Assembly: GCA_903834925.1 (NCBI GenBank)
Contig: CAILLA010000109.1
Location: 1-64,000, forward strand
Source of the DNA: an uncultured Schlesneria sp.
Lineage (GTDB): Bacteria; Planctomycetota; Planctomycetia; Planctomycetales; Planctomycetaceae
Direction of reading: 5' to 3'
DNA length: 64,000 nt
The notes under the pieces were generated by a model. The model ran no database searches. It was not told where the DNA came from and saw only the letters and a list, made by a program, of their open reading frames with translations. The number at the start of each line of letters is the position of its first letter. Position 1 is the stretch's first letter. A program made the position numbers and the translations under genes. Of this stretch, positions 23,987-33,208 are shown piece by piece.

Positions 23987-25644
23987 GCGATCAGTTCGCG
24001 ACGTTTGATGAGGAATGCCTTGTAGCTTTCTGTCTGCAGAAGTTCAGAAGACGATGGAATGCACTGCGATTCAATCGTCGTGATGCCGATCTTTTCGATC
24101 AGCTTCGGGAAGTACACAGATGGGGGCTGATCGCTGATCGCCCGGTTTGTTTTGCCACCAATGAATGCAAGATTCGCGATATCATCGGCCTCGCGAGACG
24201 TATAGCTGCTCTTCAGAACTGCCTTGGGGAAGACATGATGAAACTGAAGACGATGCTGTGAACCCGAGTGATCAAGCGCGATTAAGAGATTGGAGCGCCA
24301 GTCCTTTGCTCCGGCATTTCGAAACGCCAGGAACATGGTCTTGAAGAGAGAACTGCGTTGATTCCGGCCTTCCAGTTCTTGCGGTACGATATCAAGCCGT
24401 CCAACCTGCTGTCGTAGACGTTCGATCAACTCATTTGCACCCGCATCCTGCTTCAGAATCGCCAAATCCTGATCGAGAATTGTCTCGCTCGAACCGCGAG
24501 AGTACCGGCCTTTGGCGTTGGCAACCAAAACCCAGTACCGAAGTCTTTCTGATTCCTTTGGACTGAGTTGGTAATCTCGCTTGTGGCCAAGGAAGGCCAG
24601 TGTTACGAGCATAAACGGCGATGACAGGAGTGTCGGGCTGTCGATTCCCGCGTTGTTCTTCAGGAAATTTATGGCGAATTCGATTCCTTCGCAGCTTTCC
24701 TTCCAAGCCATTTGCAGGGACTCAAGTTTCAGGCTACCGACGGTGAGAAACCGAGATTGGCCGGTCGCAAACGCCACCAAGCTTTTAAGAAATAGGCCAA
24801 GATCAAGATCAAAGCCAGCCTTTACAGATTGATTCTGGAAGGCTTGAAAGACCTTGAGTGAGTTACGCCATTTCGCAGTGATTTGAGCGAGCGCCAAGTC
24901 GGAACTGCGAAGCTTCGCGCCCAATGAGTTCACCCGCACGAAGATCTCAGTAACCTCGTCGTACGAAAGCTTCCGTTCCAAGACATCCATGCGATAAATG
25001 TATTTGCGGATGCCTCGTAATTTTGCCAATCGTTGACTGTATTTTTTGAATCGTGGATCGTTTACCTTTTCAATCCCGGCACGCTCGAGAAAGGGCGCGT
25101 CCTCGTCCGTCTTGAAAACATCGGTGACCTTTACCCACTGAGGCAATTGCTCCATCTTCTTGGTGGCAATGACAAACGTCATCTTGTCGAATCGCCGCTG
25201 CAATTCGTCTTCAGACGAGTCGGCTTCGTCGCTAGTCAGATCATCATCGTCATGTTCTTCGTTGACTTCGGTCACAACCGCCAATTCCTCAGGATGTTCA
25301 AGATTGAAAAGAACATCAATCGGGCGCTGCCGACCACGCACGGAGACCGGTTCACCGCGAATTACTGCCGAAAGCGATGTCAGACGTTGTTGACCGTCCA
25401 GAAGTAACCGAGTGCTCTGATAGGGATTCTGCTGCTGTGAAACGGCAAACTGCTGCAACGGCACAGATTCATCAGTTTCCCATAACAGAATGGCGCCCGA
25501 AGGATAGCCGCGATACAGCGAGTCCAAAAGATCGCGTACGCGAGTTGATCTCCAGACGTAGCGGCGTTGCATTTCCGGGAGTCGTAACTCCCCGCGTTCA
25601 ATCATGCCGACAAGTTCTTCAACCGATGCTTCAGCCTTGGCCAT
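23941..25644 (-). CDS. DUF262-domain (GmrSD-like) protein with HNH-like C-terminus
   Basis: The start is the ATG at 25644, giving MAKAEASVEEL; the reading frame opens seven codons earlier. The product is 567 residues. DUF262 motifs are clear: LRLPEMQRRYVW at about 20-31 and LLLDGQQRLTSL at about 80-91, the ParB-like nucleotide site used by GmrSD/BrxU enzymes that cut modified DNA. Near the C-terminus (about 460-510) HHVFPKAVL and NLAFIGGKTNRAI follow the HNH/DUF1524 nuclease pattern. An acidic linker (EEHDDDDLTSDEADSSEDE) lies at about 137-155. It closes the minus-strand defence cluster, 23 bp downstream of a PD-(D/E)XK gene. Confidence 0.8.
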   Translation of the reverse strand: MAKAEASVEELVGMIERGELRLPEMQRRYVWRSTRVRDLLDSLYRGYPSGAILLWETDESVPLQQFAVSQQQNPYQSTRLLLDGQQRLTSLSAVIRGEPVSVRGRQRPIDVLFNLEHPEELAVVTEVNEEHDDDDLTSDEADSSEDELQRRFDKMTFVIATKKMEQLPQWVKVTDVFKTDEDAPFLERAGIEKVNDPRFKKYSQRLAKLRGIRKYIYRMDVLERKLSYDEVTEIFVRVNSLGAKLRSSDLALAQITAKWRNSLKVFQAFQNQSVKAGFDLDLGLFLKSLVAFATGQSRFLTVGSLKLESLQMAWKESCEGIEFAINFLKNNAGIDSPTLLSSPFMLVTLAFLGHKRDYQLSPKESERLRYWVLVANAKGRYSRGSSETILDQDLAILKQDAGANELIERLRQQVGRLDIVPQELEGRNQRSSLFKTMFLAFRNAGAKDWRSNLLIALDHSGSQHRLQFHHVFPKAVLKSSYTSREADDIANLAFIGGKTNRAISDQPPSVYFPKLIEKIGITTIESQCIPSSSELLQTESYKAFLIKRRELIAQRLNEFLGTPASPE

Positions 25645-25667
25645 GTGAAAGCTCCAGAATCTCAAAT

Positions 25668-26576
25668 TTAGAATTCGTCTACAGTTTCCAATTCCATGAA
25701 CGAGGCAGGCGTAAGTAGACTACCGTTGCGAAGGATAGAAATGCTATACGGCAAACTTTCTGGAGCCTCTAATGGCGCGGTGTCGTCACTCCGACTTTCC
25801 GTGGTCGAGGTGTCGCCGAGCAGACTGTCCGTGGTCGAGCGCGATGCGCGCAATGCCTTAAGGAAAACCTCCTTATCCAAATCGCGTGTCCCTTCTGTTT
25901 CAGGGTCTTCGGCAAAAAGTTTGGATTGAATGCGCGAACCTTCGGTCTCGATGCGGAATCGGGTTGCGACAATATTCGCTTTGACTGATATTGTATTGCC
26001 GAGTTCGTCCACAACTTCGACTCGTCTGACTTGTTGCCGCCATGATGCGAAATCAGCGTTTGTGAATGAGATCGAACCTTGCTGGCGACCTTTGGCTTCG
26101 GCCAGCGAGGGATTATGGACGCCATCAGAACACAGGTAATCGGGAGTATCGCCCTTCGCGACGCGTAGTACGCGGACTCTACCGTAAAGTGATGGAGCGG
26201 TTTGCCCAATCACGTGTTCCATGTGGGCAAAATGTTTGATACCAAAGTGGGTGTCGAGGAACCAACGGCAGAATGCCTTTCCGACCGTCATACTTTCTGC
26301 AATTCGAGCCTCTTTGTGTGATCCGAGTCCACCTTCAACGAATTCTAGCGGCAGGCCGCTTGTTACAAATCCCTTGTAAAAAGAGAAAAATGGGTTTGGG
26401 CGAGGCGGCAATTGACCGCGTGTATCGAGAAACATGTGGTGACATAGTCGCGTCAACGAGACTTCGAGTGTGTCGACGGGAGTCTGAGCGGCGTTCCCAT
26501 TTATAGTTGTAGTCAAACTGCTCGGAATTGAACCGGGTGGAAAAGCGTTGAGACCGAGCAGGACAGTTTTGTTCAC
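25668..26576 (-). CDS. Putative PD-(D/E)XK nuclease of the defence cluster
   Basis: A 302-residue protein starting at GTG, with AAGGAAGAG upstream. Residues about 143-163 read P-D-Y ... E-A-K-G (TPDYLCSDG then SLAEAKGR): the catalytic D146 and E160-x-K162 of a PD-(D/E)XK nuclease. The surrounding region (WFLDTHFGIKHFAHMEHVIG; FTNADFASW) is consistent with such a fold. The C-terminal 80 residues are Ser/Thr/Asp-rich and less conserved. Nuclease activity is inferred from this motif only. It sits between the SMC-like ATPase gene and the DUF262 gene, all in one direction, suggesting the three form an effector or accessory block. Confidence 0.55.
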   Translation of the reverse strand: MNKTVLLGLNAFPPGSIPSSLTTTINGNAAQTPVDTLEVSLTRLCHHMFLDTRGQLPPRPNPFFSFYKGFVTSGLPLEFVEGGLGSHKEARIAESMTVGKAFCRWFLDTHFGIKHFAHMEHVIGQTAPSLYGRVRVLRVAKGDTPDYLCSDGVHNPSLAEAKGRQQGSISFTNADFASWRQQVRRVEVVDELGNTISVKANIVATRFRIETEGSRIQSKLFAEDPETEGTRDLDKEVFLKALRASRSTTDSLLGDTSTTESRSDDTAPLEAPESLPYSISILRNGSLLTPASFMELETVDEF

Positions 26577-26758
26577 GTCTCTTCCTTTGAAGTTCGGTCA
26601 GTACGGTTTGCCATACACTCAAATGTCGGCGTCAATATTGCTTTTGTTGGAAACAGCGGCATTTATTTGCTCCCAAAAGAGATACACCGACAGGATCAGC
26701 CGATCAAATATGTCCGTGTGAAACAGGTTGGTTTTGTCGAAATTGGTTGTGCACTCGA

Positions 26759-28735
26759 TCAGAAACGGATTCCCAGTAGTCGTTGTGCATCGTCACGCGC
26801 GTCGAATTTGGAACGGATGAACGGGACGTTTTCACCGACAAGATCGCTCGGTGGTGGTGTCGTGGTCGTGACGATGTATTGGAACGACGGCTCGCGGTCG
26901 CCGAACAGCGACTCCAGATGGCGGGCAAAACGGAGTTGGCTGTGAAAAATGGCGGCTTCCATGTCGGCTTCACGGGGGCTGTCATGCATTAGGAAGCGAG
27001 GATGGTGACCGAGGCCGCAGATGCTGGCGATTAGGCAAGCGATGTCAAACCCAAGTACGGTTGATGAGGTACTCAAGGCGGCACCAGTTGCCCCGGCCGT
27101 TTCGTCTGGGCGAGGGAGAATTCCTTTGGCGTTGATCTCAATGTGGCCGCCGACTTGATTGCCGAGAATCGCTTTTAACGTCGTATCGAAGTGGGCCGAG
27201 AGAGTGTGAAGTTTCGTTTGAAGTTGCTGACGAGCCGCTGCTTGATCCGCGAGTGAGTCTTCAATTTGCTGCTCCTTTTGCGTGATCCGTGGCGTTAGCT
27301 CTGCGAAAGAGTTCCAAGCTTGTTGGTAACGGGCAGCTCGCTCTGCCAAGCTGCGGTGGTGGCCGATCCGTTCCCATAGTTGGCGTTGTTGGGAGTGAAG
27401 TGTCACGCGTCGATATTGCAGTGATTGAGTCGAAGCAAGCTTCTGCGCTTCGAGCATTGGCAGAGCCAATTCCTTAATGTCGATTTGTTCTCGAAGTGTG
27501 GCGATGTTCGCTTCCATTTCGGTGATGCGGGATTGACGATAGGGATCGGGGATCGTTGGCTGGACGATTTCTCCTGTTCCTGGACAGCCGTCGCCGATGG
27601 CCTCCGTCTTGTCCATATAGAGGCGGCACCACGGACGCTGAGGAGTTTGGTCGAGATAGTCGTCCTTGCCAGTCTCAATTCGCTTTTGATCGAGTGCGAG
27701 TGACTCGACCACGAGTTGATTTCGCATCGCCTGAAGCTCGCCGTTTGCGCTGGCGAACGCATCACTTGACGCTTGAAATTCTTGTTCGGCATTGGCAATA
27801 CCATCTGTATCGCGCAGTTCCTCTTCGAGACGAGCAAGCGATTCTAGCAATTCCTTTGACTTGGTGCGGATCTGGTCCGCGAGCATTGGTCCGTCCGGAA
27901 TGCTGTCAGTCACGTCCGCGAGTTGCCGTAACTCTGTCTGTTCGCGGCTGAGAAATGCCTCAAGCCGTGTACGGTCGCTTTCCAGCGCATTGAGCTCTTT
28001 GTACAGATCGGAATGACGGCGTCGAAGTTGAAGTTCTTCATGGTCCAGTAAGTCCATGATGGCACGAATCAGCAAACTGGCATCTTCACGAGGGAGTCGG
28101 GGGCTTGATTCGGCTTCTGGCTCGCGCCACTCGTGATGTCGAGCGAAACGGCATTCTTGATCTCGAGCCAGCCAACCCAATATGTCAAGCCAGCGAGGGC
28201 TTCGGCGCGAATTGTTCAATGTGATGTGAGAGATTGGCTGTACGAATGTCGCCTCAATAGCATCAGTGAAATCAGACAACCGTTTGCGTGTACCGGAATG
28301 ACGAATGGCGGAAAAATCATCTGACTGGAGCGCCCACGACGCAGTATGCGAGTCGACACCAATTGGACGAGCCACGATCCAGGTCTGGCCCTTCAAGACG
28401 AATTGCGCCAAGACGTAGGCACCAGGAAGGTGCTGTACGATTCTTTCGCGAACTGTTCGAGTACAGAAGGCTGATTCGCCAAGGCAATATCGAATCAATC
28501 GCAATAAAAGAGTCTTGCCAACACTATGGCCGACCGGACTGGTTTCGCTGGCTGGCCGTTCGGCGGTGCAAATGATGTTGAGCCCGCGACGGAAGGAGAT
28601 TTCGCGAATTGTTTCCGATTCCGGCGACAGTCCCGCCACAACCTGCAATCGGCGAATCCATAAGTCGGGTTCGGACCGATCAAGCGAGGGAATAATGGGC
28701 GTTGGCGGATCAGGAAACAAACTCAAGTTCGGCAT
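26759..28735 (-). CDS. SMC/RecN-like coiled-coil ATPase of the defence cluster
   Basis: A 658-residue protein starting MPNLSLFPDPPTP; a codon six residues upstream is also in frame. An ABC-type ATPase head is split by long coiled coils: Walker A GHSVGKTLLLRLIRY near residues 72-86, coiled-coil between about 240 and 500 (with a CPGTGE turn in the middle at about 395, possibly a hinge), then the Walker B/D-loop FLMHDSPREAD near 595-605. This is the plan of SMC/RecN/DUF2326-like ATPases, which bind or bridge DNA or serve as switches for effectors. It overlaps the end of the methylase gene by 26 bp and is read in the same direction. Confidence 0.7.
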   Translation of the reverse strand: MPNLSLFPDPPTPIIPSLDRSEPDLWIRRLQVVAGLSPESETIREISFRRGLNIICTAERPASETSPVGHSVGKTLLLRLIRYCLGESAFCTRTVRERIVQHLPGAYVLAQFVLKGQTWIVARPIGVDSHTASWALQSDDFSAIRHSGTRKRLSDFTDAIEATFVQPISHITLNNSRRSPRWLDILGWLARDQECRFARHHEWREPEAESSPRLPREDASLLIRAIMDLLDHEELQLRRRHSDLYKELNALESDRTRLEAFLSREQTELRQLADVTDSIPDGPMLADQIRTKSKELLESLARLEEELRDTDGIANAEQEFQASSDAFASANGELQAMRNQLVVESLALDQKRIETGKDDYLDQTPQRPWCRLYMDKTEAIGDGCPGTGEIVQPTIPDPYRQSRITEMEANIATLREQIDIKELALPMLEAQKLASTQSLQYRRVTLHSQQRQLWERIGHHRSLAERAARYQQAWNSFAELTPRITQKEQQIEDSLADQAAARQQLQTKLHTLSAHFDTTLKAILGNQVGGHIEINAKGILPRPDETAGATGAALSTSSTVLGFDIACLIASICGLGHHPRFLMHDSPREADMEAAIFHSQLRFARHLESLFGDREPSFQYIVTTTTPPPSDLVGENVPFIRSKFDARDDAQRLLGIRF

Positions 28736-31700
28736 GAGATTCCACCTGGGCAAACTGTGCTTGGACGTGCGCCTCTCCGATTTGCATAACCATAAGTACG
28801 GTCTCTTCCGCTTTCTGGCGATCTTCCAAACGAAACCGACTCATTGGAGCTGCGTGCAGACCAAGCGAAATGAGTTGCCGGGTTCCGGTGTCGTTATCCT
28901 GAATGAACCCACTGGCTTTCATGCGTCCGAGAAACAGGTCGAGTCCATTTACAACTGTTGGCCATCCAGCCTGCATGGGCTGCTGATGCACGATGGCAGT
29001 GCGAAGGTCGTCGTTGAACATCAAGATCAGTCCGACTTCCAACGCTGCGCGTTCCACGGGCCGTCCCCATTGATGCAGCAGTAATTGCATGAAGGCACTC
29101 GAACGAGCCTCTTGAATCTCGATGACCGTTGCATGCCGTGTTTGTCGCGAATCGGGATGTGCCACGCGCGGGTCGGCGGGCGGCGGATCCAGTCGAGTTT
29201 TGTATGGATGACCGGTGCGGGTGGCTTCGGCCATGGAATCGTAGATTTCGAGGATCGCATCCTTAGTGCGATAGGTGCCATGCTTTTCGATATCCTTGCG
29301 GCGGACGATAGGGAAGGTGTCGAGGATGTAGGCGGTGTCGTCTTGGTTGATGCCGTAGAGGTGGAAGAAGGCGGCGTCGAGTTCCGCGCGGAGCAGGAAA
29401 CGACGCGCGTCGTCCCAGCGGAACGGCGGCCCGGCGTAGCCGCAGTCCCGCGCGAACGGCTCCAAGTCCCACGCCGTGTAGGTTAGCTCCAGCACGTGCT
29501 GCAGGAGGAATTGCTGATGCGTGATTGCCGATTGCAGTGGGCCGGTCCACGGGCATGGGTGCGTGTACGTGTCCGGCGGCAAGACGGGGAGCTGGTTCAG
29601 ATAACCGTACGTGAGATGCGTGCCACCAATCTTCTGACGCGCGAAGTAGTCCAGAACCAACGCGCACAAATTCGCGTAAAACGCAGCGGTCTGCGGCGGC
29701 GGACACGCAGGCATTGCGAGGGGCGTTGTATGACCAACCCCAACTCTTGGAAGGATCGCTGCAACGACAGTTCGCATTTTCTCGACGCCAGTGATGTCGC
29801 GCCATCCAAGAAACCATTGATACTGCCAAGCGTCAGGCACACGTTTATCGACCTCAGCTTCTTCGACCCAGTATTCGGGCCGCGGCAGATTATTTGGTCT
29901 CGCGTGTTGTTCTTCATCGAACTGCGGTAGGAATCCCTTGTTGGATTGTGCTTGCGTCTGCCCTTCGTAAGTCCCGAAGCGATGATCAAAGTGCCAAAGC
30001 ATTTTTCCTTCATAGAGCGGCAGCATCCTTGCGAGGCCACGCAGGAAGTGATTTCCATCGAGTTGCCAACCAGCCGTTTGCAATTGCTCGAACGTCACAA
30101 ACAAACTGGAATCGTTTGCCATGTCCAACATCCTCAAGAACTGCACGCTCCACGGGCTTCCGTCAGTCTTGGCATCACAGGCCAAAACCGGGACACGACG
30201 GTAGACACGTTTGCTGATTTCTGCGTCCCTCCCCGATCGGAACGTCGGACAAGTTCGTGTATTTGGATTCAGTAGCGCGAAGTCATCCGCCGCAAGCGTG
30301 AACCGACGCTCCGAATCCGCCAATTCCTCAACGCGACGCGCATAAAAAACGAGTGTGACTCGGTCTGCAGTGCCGAGTGTGAGCAACACAAAACGCACCG
30401 CGTTGTGAACCCCGGGAAACAGTTTTTCCTCGTTCTCAAAGTGAAACATACACGCAAGCGACTTCGTATCCACGATGTCGCGGAAGAAAAACTTCGTCGT
30501 CTCGTCGGTGGCGATGCCCGATGGGACGATGCACCCGACGCGACCGCTGGTGCAAATAAGCGTGCGGTTCAGTTCCGCAAAGAGGCTATAGGTGTTGACG
30601 TCGCCTCGGCCACAAAGCGGGAACAACCCGCGACGCCTCCCGGTCGTGTCGTCGATTCCACTGGAATCGCGGATCAGTTTGCTTTCGCCTTCCGCCTTGC
30701 GACGGTCGTCGAGAAATGCGGAATGCAACGAAGGGTCAGTGTTGCGCAACTCTTCTATCCGTTTTCGCCGGTTGGCTGCGTTGGATGCGTTAGCGATGTC
30801 TGGGCGACGCTCTGCGAACCACTCCTGCTCCTGCAATTTGATGCGCTCCCACGGCGGATTGCCGAGCACAACATCGAAGCCACCGCTCCAGCCGGCCTGC
30901 TCGTTCTCCGGTGTCTCGTCCTTGCCCGGCAGACGAAACACATCGGGAAAGAAGAGGTGCCAGTGGAAAAAATTGTATTGATCGCGAAGGCGTTTAACCT
31001 CGACGCGGACGTGGGGCAAGAGGCCGGTGGCGGCCTCGTTCTCGACTTTGCGAAAGTCACGCTCGGTTGGGCACATCTTGCCCAACTCGCAGTCGTCCTT
31101 CTTCCAGACGAACGCGGCGCACCACGTATCGGCCAGCAACCGCGTCGATTCGTATTCGCTGCTGCTGACGAGCCGAGCGTACTGCTGCTGCATCGCAGCC
31201 ACGTCGTCCAGCGTTCCATCGGGAGCCGTGTTCAATAGGGCGAAGTCCGCAGCAATGTTGCCGAGCCTAAAGAACGGCTCGAATAAGTAGTTCTGACCTT
31301 TATTGTAATCGTCCCGTTCTTTCTTGTTCTGCTTCTTGAGTTGCGTGACGCGAGGTTTCACGTCACCTTCTATGGCGGTGAAGGCGTCGTCGGGAATGCC
31401 CTTCGCCAAGAGCTCGGGCGTTGTGCCGAGCAGACTGTTGCCGCACTGAATGTGATGATCCAAAAACGACAGCGGCTTGCCTGGCTCCATTGCCTCCATC
31501 CAGAGTGCGACCTTGCACAACTCGACGGACATCGGGTTGATGTCCACGCCGTAAATACAGTGGCCGATCACATCGCGCAGCGCGTGTCGCATCACCTGCG
31601 GCGACGGCTCATCGTCTCCCGAGCGAGCGAGAGCAAGACTTCGAGCGATGCGCTGAGCTGCCGCGATCAGAAAATGCCCGCTGCCGCAAGCTGGATCGCA

Positions 31701-33200
31701 GACCTTGAGTGCCAGAATTGCCGCCTCGGCGGACTTGAATCCGAGCTTTGCAAAGTAACGAATTCGCTCGTCGAGCACGGGATCAAGTGCGCTGTCCAAA
31801 AGGCAGTCCACCAAGCTCGACGGCGTGTAATAACTGCCCGTCGTCTTTCGCTCGTTGCCAGCGGCTTGCTTGAAGCGGAATAGCGGCGTCGGCTGCGCTT
31901 CGACGATGGGATGCAATTCGAGCAGGCTCTCGTACACCGAGCCGAATTCCTCGGTGGCCAACGCTCCGAAGTTGACCGGCATCCGCTGGCCGCTCTTGGG
32001 ATGGTTGAAGTTGCACAGCCTATCGAGTGCGCCGAAGAGAGCGGCGTTGCTCAAGCGACAGCCGGGGAGCGAGCCAAGGCTCTCCGGATGAAAGAGCTGC
32101 CCCACCAACGCGGTCATGCTGATCTTCGCAGCGGTGTCGGGACGCTCAAAGAGCCGAAAGGTGGACTGTAGCGAGAGCCATGCATCGTGACTTCGCTCGA
32201 TCTTCAACCCGCGCGTCAACGCCAACCGTCGCAGACGCTGCACGCTGTAGTGCTGGAAATAGATGTTGATGTGATTTCTCGGTGTCCCTTTGGGAAACAC
32301 CAGCCCGCGCTCCTCCGTCACCATCAAAAACAGCAACCGATAAACGAGCCGCAGGATGTGCTTGAAGAAGTCCTCCGGCGCGAGCTGCTTCGTTTCGATC
32401 TGCTGCCGCAGAGCATCGTTGTGGGGATCGGAGATGAATCCCGTGCCGAGAAGCTCCAGCGCCTCGGTGACGGCGGCTCGCAAGCCATCGCGGATGCGCG
32501 TGCCTTGCTCGATGGTGTCCTGGTGATAACGCTCCAGCCAGCACGACGACGCAGTCTCGGCGGATTGCGGCAGACGCGATGCGTGCACCAACCGGTACAG
32601 CATCGCGAAATCGGCAAACAAACCGTCGGCGAAGATGCGATCGAGATCGAACTCAAGATAGGAGAGCTTGATCAGCCGGGAGCTGTCGCGCAGCAGCCGC
32701 AACACTCGGCCATTCGTCGCCAAGCCGAAGAGCTGATCGGTGAGGTTCAGGTACTCCTGTACCATTGCGTGAGCCGACATTCGCAGAGCCGACTTTTCCG
32801 GCTTGCGGTCCAGTCCGGCCGGCTCACGGCAACCGATGACGTGGACGGGAGTCTGGCCTCGGTTGGTGACGCGATGTGAGAGCGGATAGTTCTTCCCGTT
32901 CAACTCCGTGCCTCGCGGCTGATACTCAAGCTGATAGCCCAATAAGCCCAGTAATGGGACGATCCAGTTGTTGCGCGTCTCCGTTGTTGCGGGTGACTCG
33001 GCTTTCAGGGATGCCAGCTTGCGCTGAAAGATCCGCCAGTAATCTTGAGCATCGGCCCAAGCGCGAACGATCTCGTCCTTGACCTTGACGGAAGACTCCA
33101 AGCCAAAGTCCGCGGGTTGTTGGCCGACGGCGTTATCCAGTCGCTCAAAAATGTCCGGCGAGAGAATGCCTCCCTCGATGCGGATGCTGGGATAATTCAT
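28710..33200 (-). CDS. Eco57I-type adenine-specific DNA methyltransferase
   Basis: The large product (1496 residues) has an N-terminal region of about 450 residues, then GSYYTPSSLVDCLL, motif I VCDPACGSGHFL at about 500-510, GVDINPMSVELCKVALW and motif IV NPPW at 781-784, the N6-adenine class. A C-terminal target-recognition-like part follows (YLNQLPVLPPDTY etc., about 1150-1260). No complete PD-(D/E)XK site is visible in the N-terminal region, so I treat it as the modification subunit, as in DISARM DrmMI or BREX PglX, rather than a self-contained type IIG enzyme. It is coded next to the AlbA-type and helicase genes, and its end overlaps the SMC-like gene. Confidence 0.8.
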   Translation of the reverse strand: MNYPSIRIEGGILSPDIFERLDNAVGQQPADFGLESSVKVKDEIVRAWADAQDYWRIFQRKLASLKAESPATTETRNNWIVPLLGLLGYQLEYQPRGTELNGKNYPLSHRVTNRGQTPVHVIGCREPAGLDRKPEKSALRMSAHAMVQEYLNLTDQLFGLATNGRVLRLLRDSSRLIKLSYLEFDLDRIFADGLFADFAMLYRLVHASRLPQSAETASSCWLERYHQDTIEQGTRIRDGLRAAVTEALELLGTGFISDPHNDALRQQIETKQLAPEDFFKHILRLVYRLLFLMVTEERGLVFPKGTPRNHINIYFQHYSVQRLRRLALTRGLKIERSHDAWLSLQSTFRLFERPDTAAKISMTALVGQLFHPESLGSLPGCRLSNAALFGALDRLCNFNHPKSGQRMPVNFGALATEEFGSVYESLLELHPIVEAQPTPLFRFKQAAGNERKTTGSYYTPSSLVDCLLDSALDPVLDERIRYFAKLGFKSAEAAILALKVCDPACGSGHFLIAAAQRIARSLALARSGDDEPSPQVMRHALRDVIGHCIYGVDINPMSVELCKVALWMEAMEPGKPLSFLDHHIQCGNSLLGTTPELLAKGIPDDAFTAIEGDVKPRVTQLKKQNKKERDDYNKGQNYLFEPFFRLGNIAADFALLNTAPDGTLDDVAAMQQQYARLVSSSEYESTRLLADTWCAAFVWKKDDCELGKMCPTERDFRKVENEAATGLLPHVRVEVKRLRDQYNFFHWHLFFPDVFRLPGKDETPENEQAGWSGGFDVVLGNPPWERIKLQEQEWFAERRPDIANASNAANRRKRIEELRNTDPSLHSAFLDDRRKAEGESKLIRDSSGIDDTTGRRRGLFPLCGRGDVNTYSLFAELNRTLICTSGRVGCIVPSGIATDETTKFFFRDIVDTKSLACMFHFENEEKLFPGVHNAVRFVLLTLGTADRVTLVFYARRVEELADSERRFTLAADDFALLNPNTRTCPTFRSGRDAEISKRVYRRVPVLACDAKTDGSPWSVQFLRMLDMANDSSLFVTFEQLQTAGWQLDGNHFLRGLARMLPLYEGKMLWHFDHRFGTYEGQTQAQSNKGFLPQFDEEQHARPNNLPRPEYWVEEAEVDKRVPDAWQYQWFLGWRDITGVEKMRTVVAAILPRVGVGHTTPLAMPACPPPQTAAFYANLCALVLDYFARQKIGGTHLTYGYLNQLPVLPPDTYTHPCPWTGPLQSAITHQQFLLQHVLELTYTAWDLEPFARDCGYAGPPFRWDDARRFLLRAELDAAFFHLYGINQDDTAYILDTFPIVRRKDIEKHGTYRTKDAILEIYDSMAEATRTGHPYKTRLDPPPADPRVAHPDSRQTRHATVIEIQEARSSAFMQLLLHQWGRPVERAALEVGLILMFNDDLRTAIVHQQPMQAGWPTVVNGLDLFLGRMKASGFIQDNDTGTRQLISLGLHAAPMSRFRLEDRQKAEETVLMVMQIGEAHVQAQFAQVESHAELEFVS

Positions 33201-33208
33201 GGAGTGCG

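Noticed and set aside
30405-31238. 277-codon plus-strand frame within the methylase gene
   Set aside because: Antisense to a confident methyltransferase with conserved motifs.
28710-33200. Methylase as a complete type IIG restriction enzyme
   Set aside because: No PD-(D/E)XK site could be seen in the N-terminal region, and neighbours resemble multi-gene defence systems.
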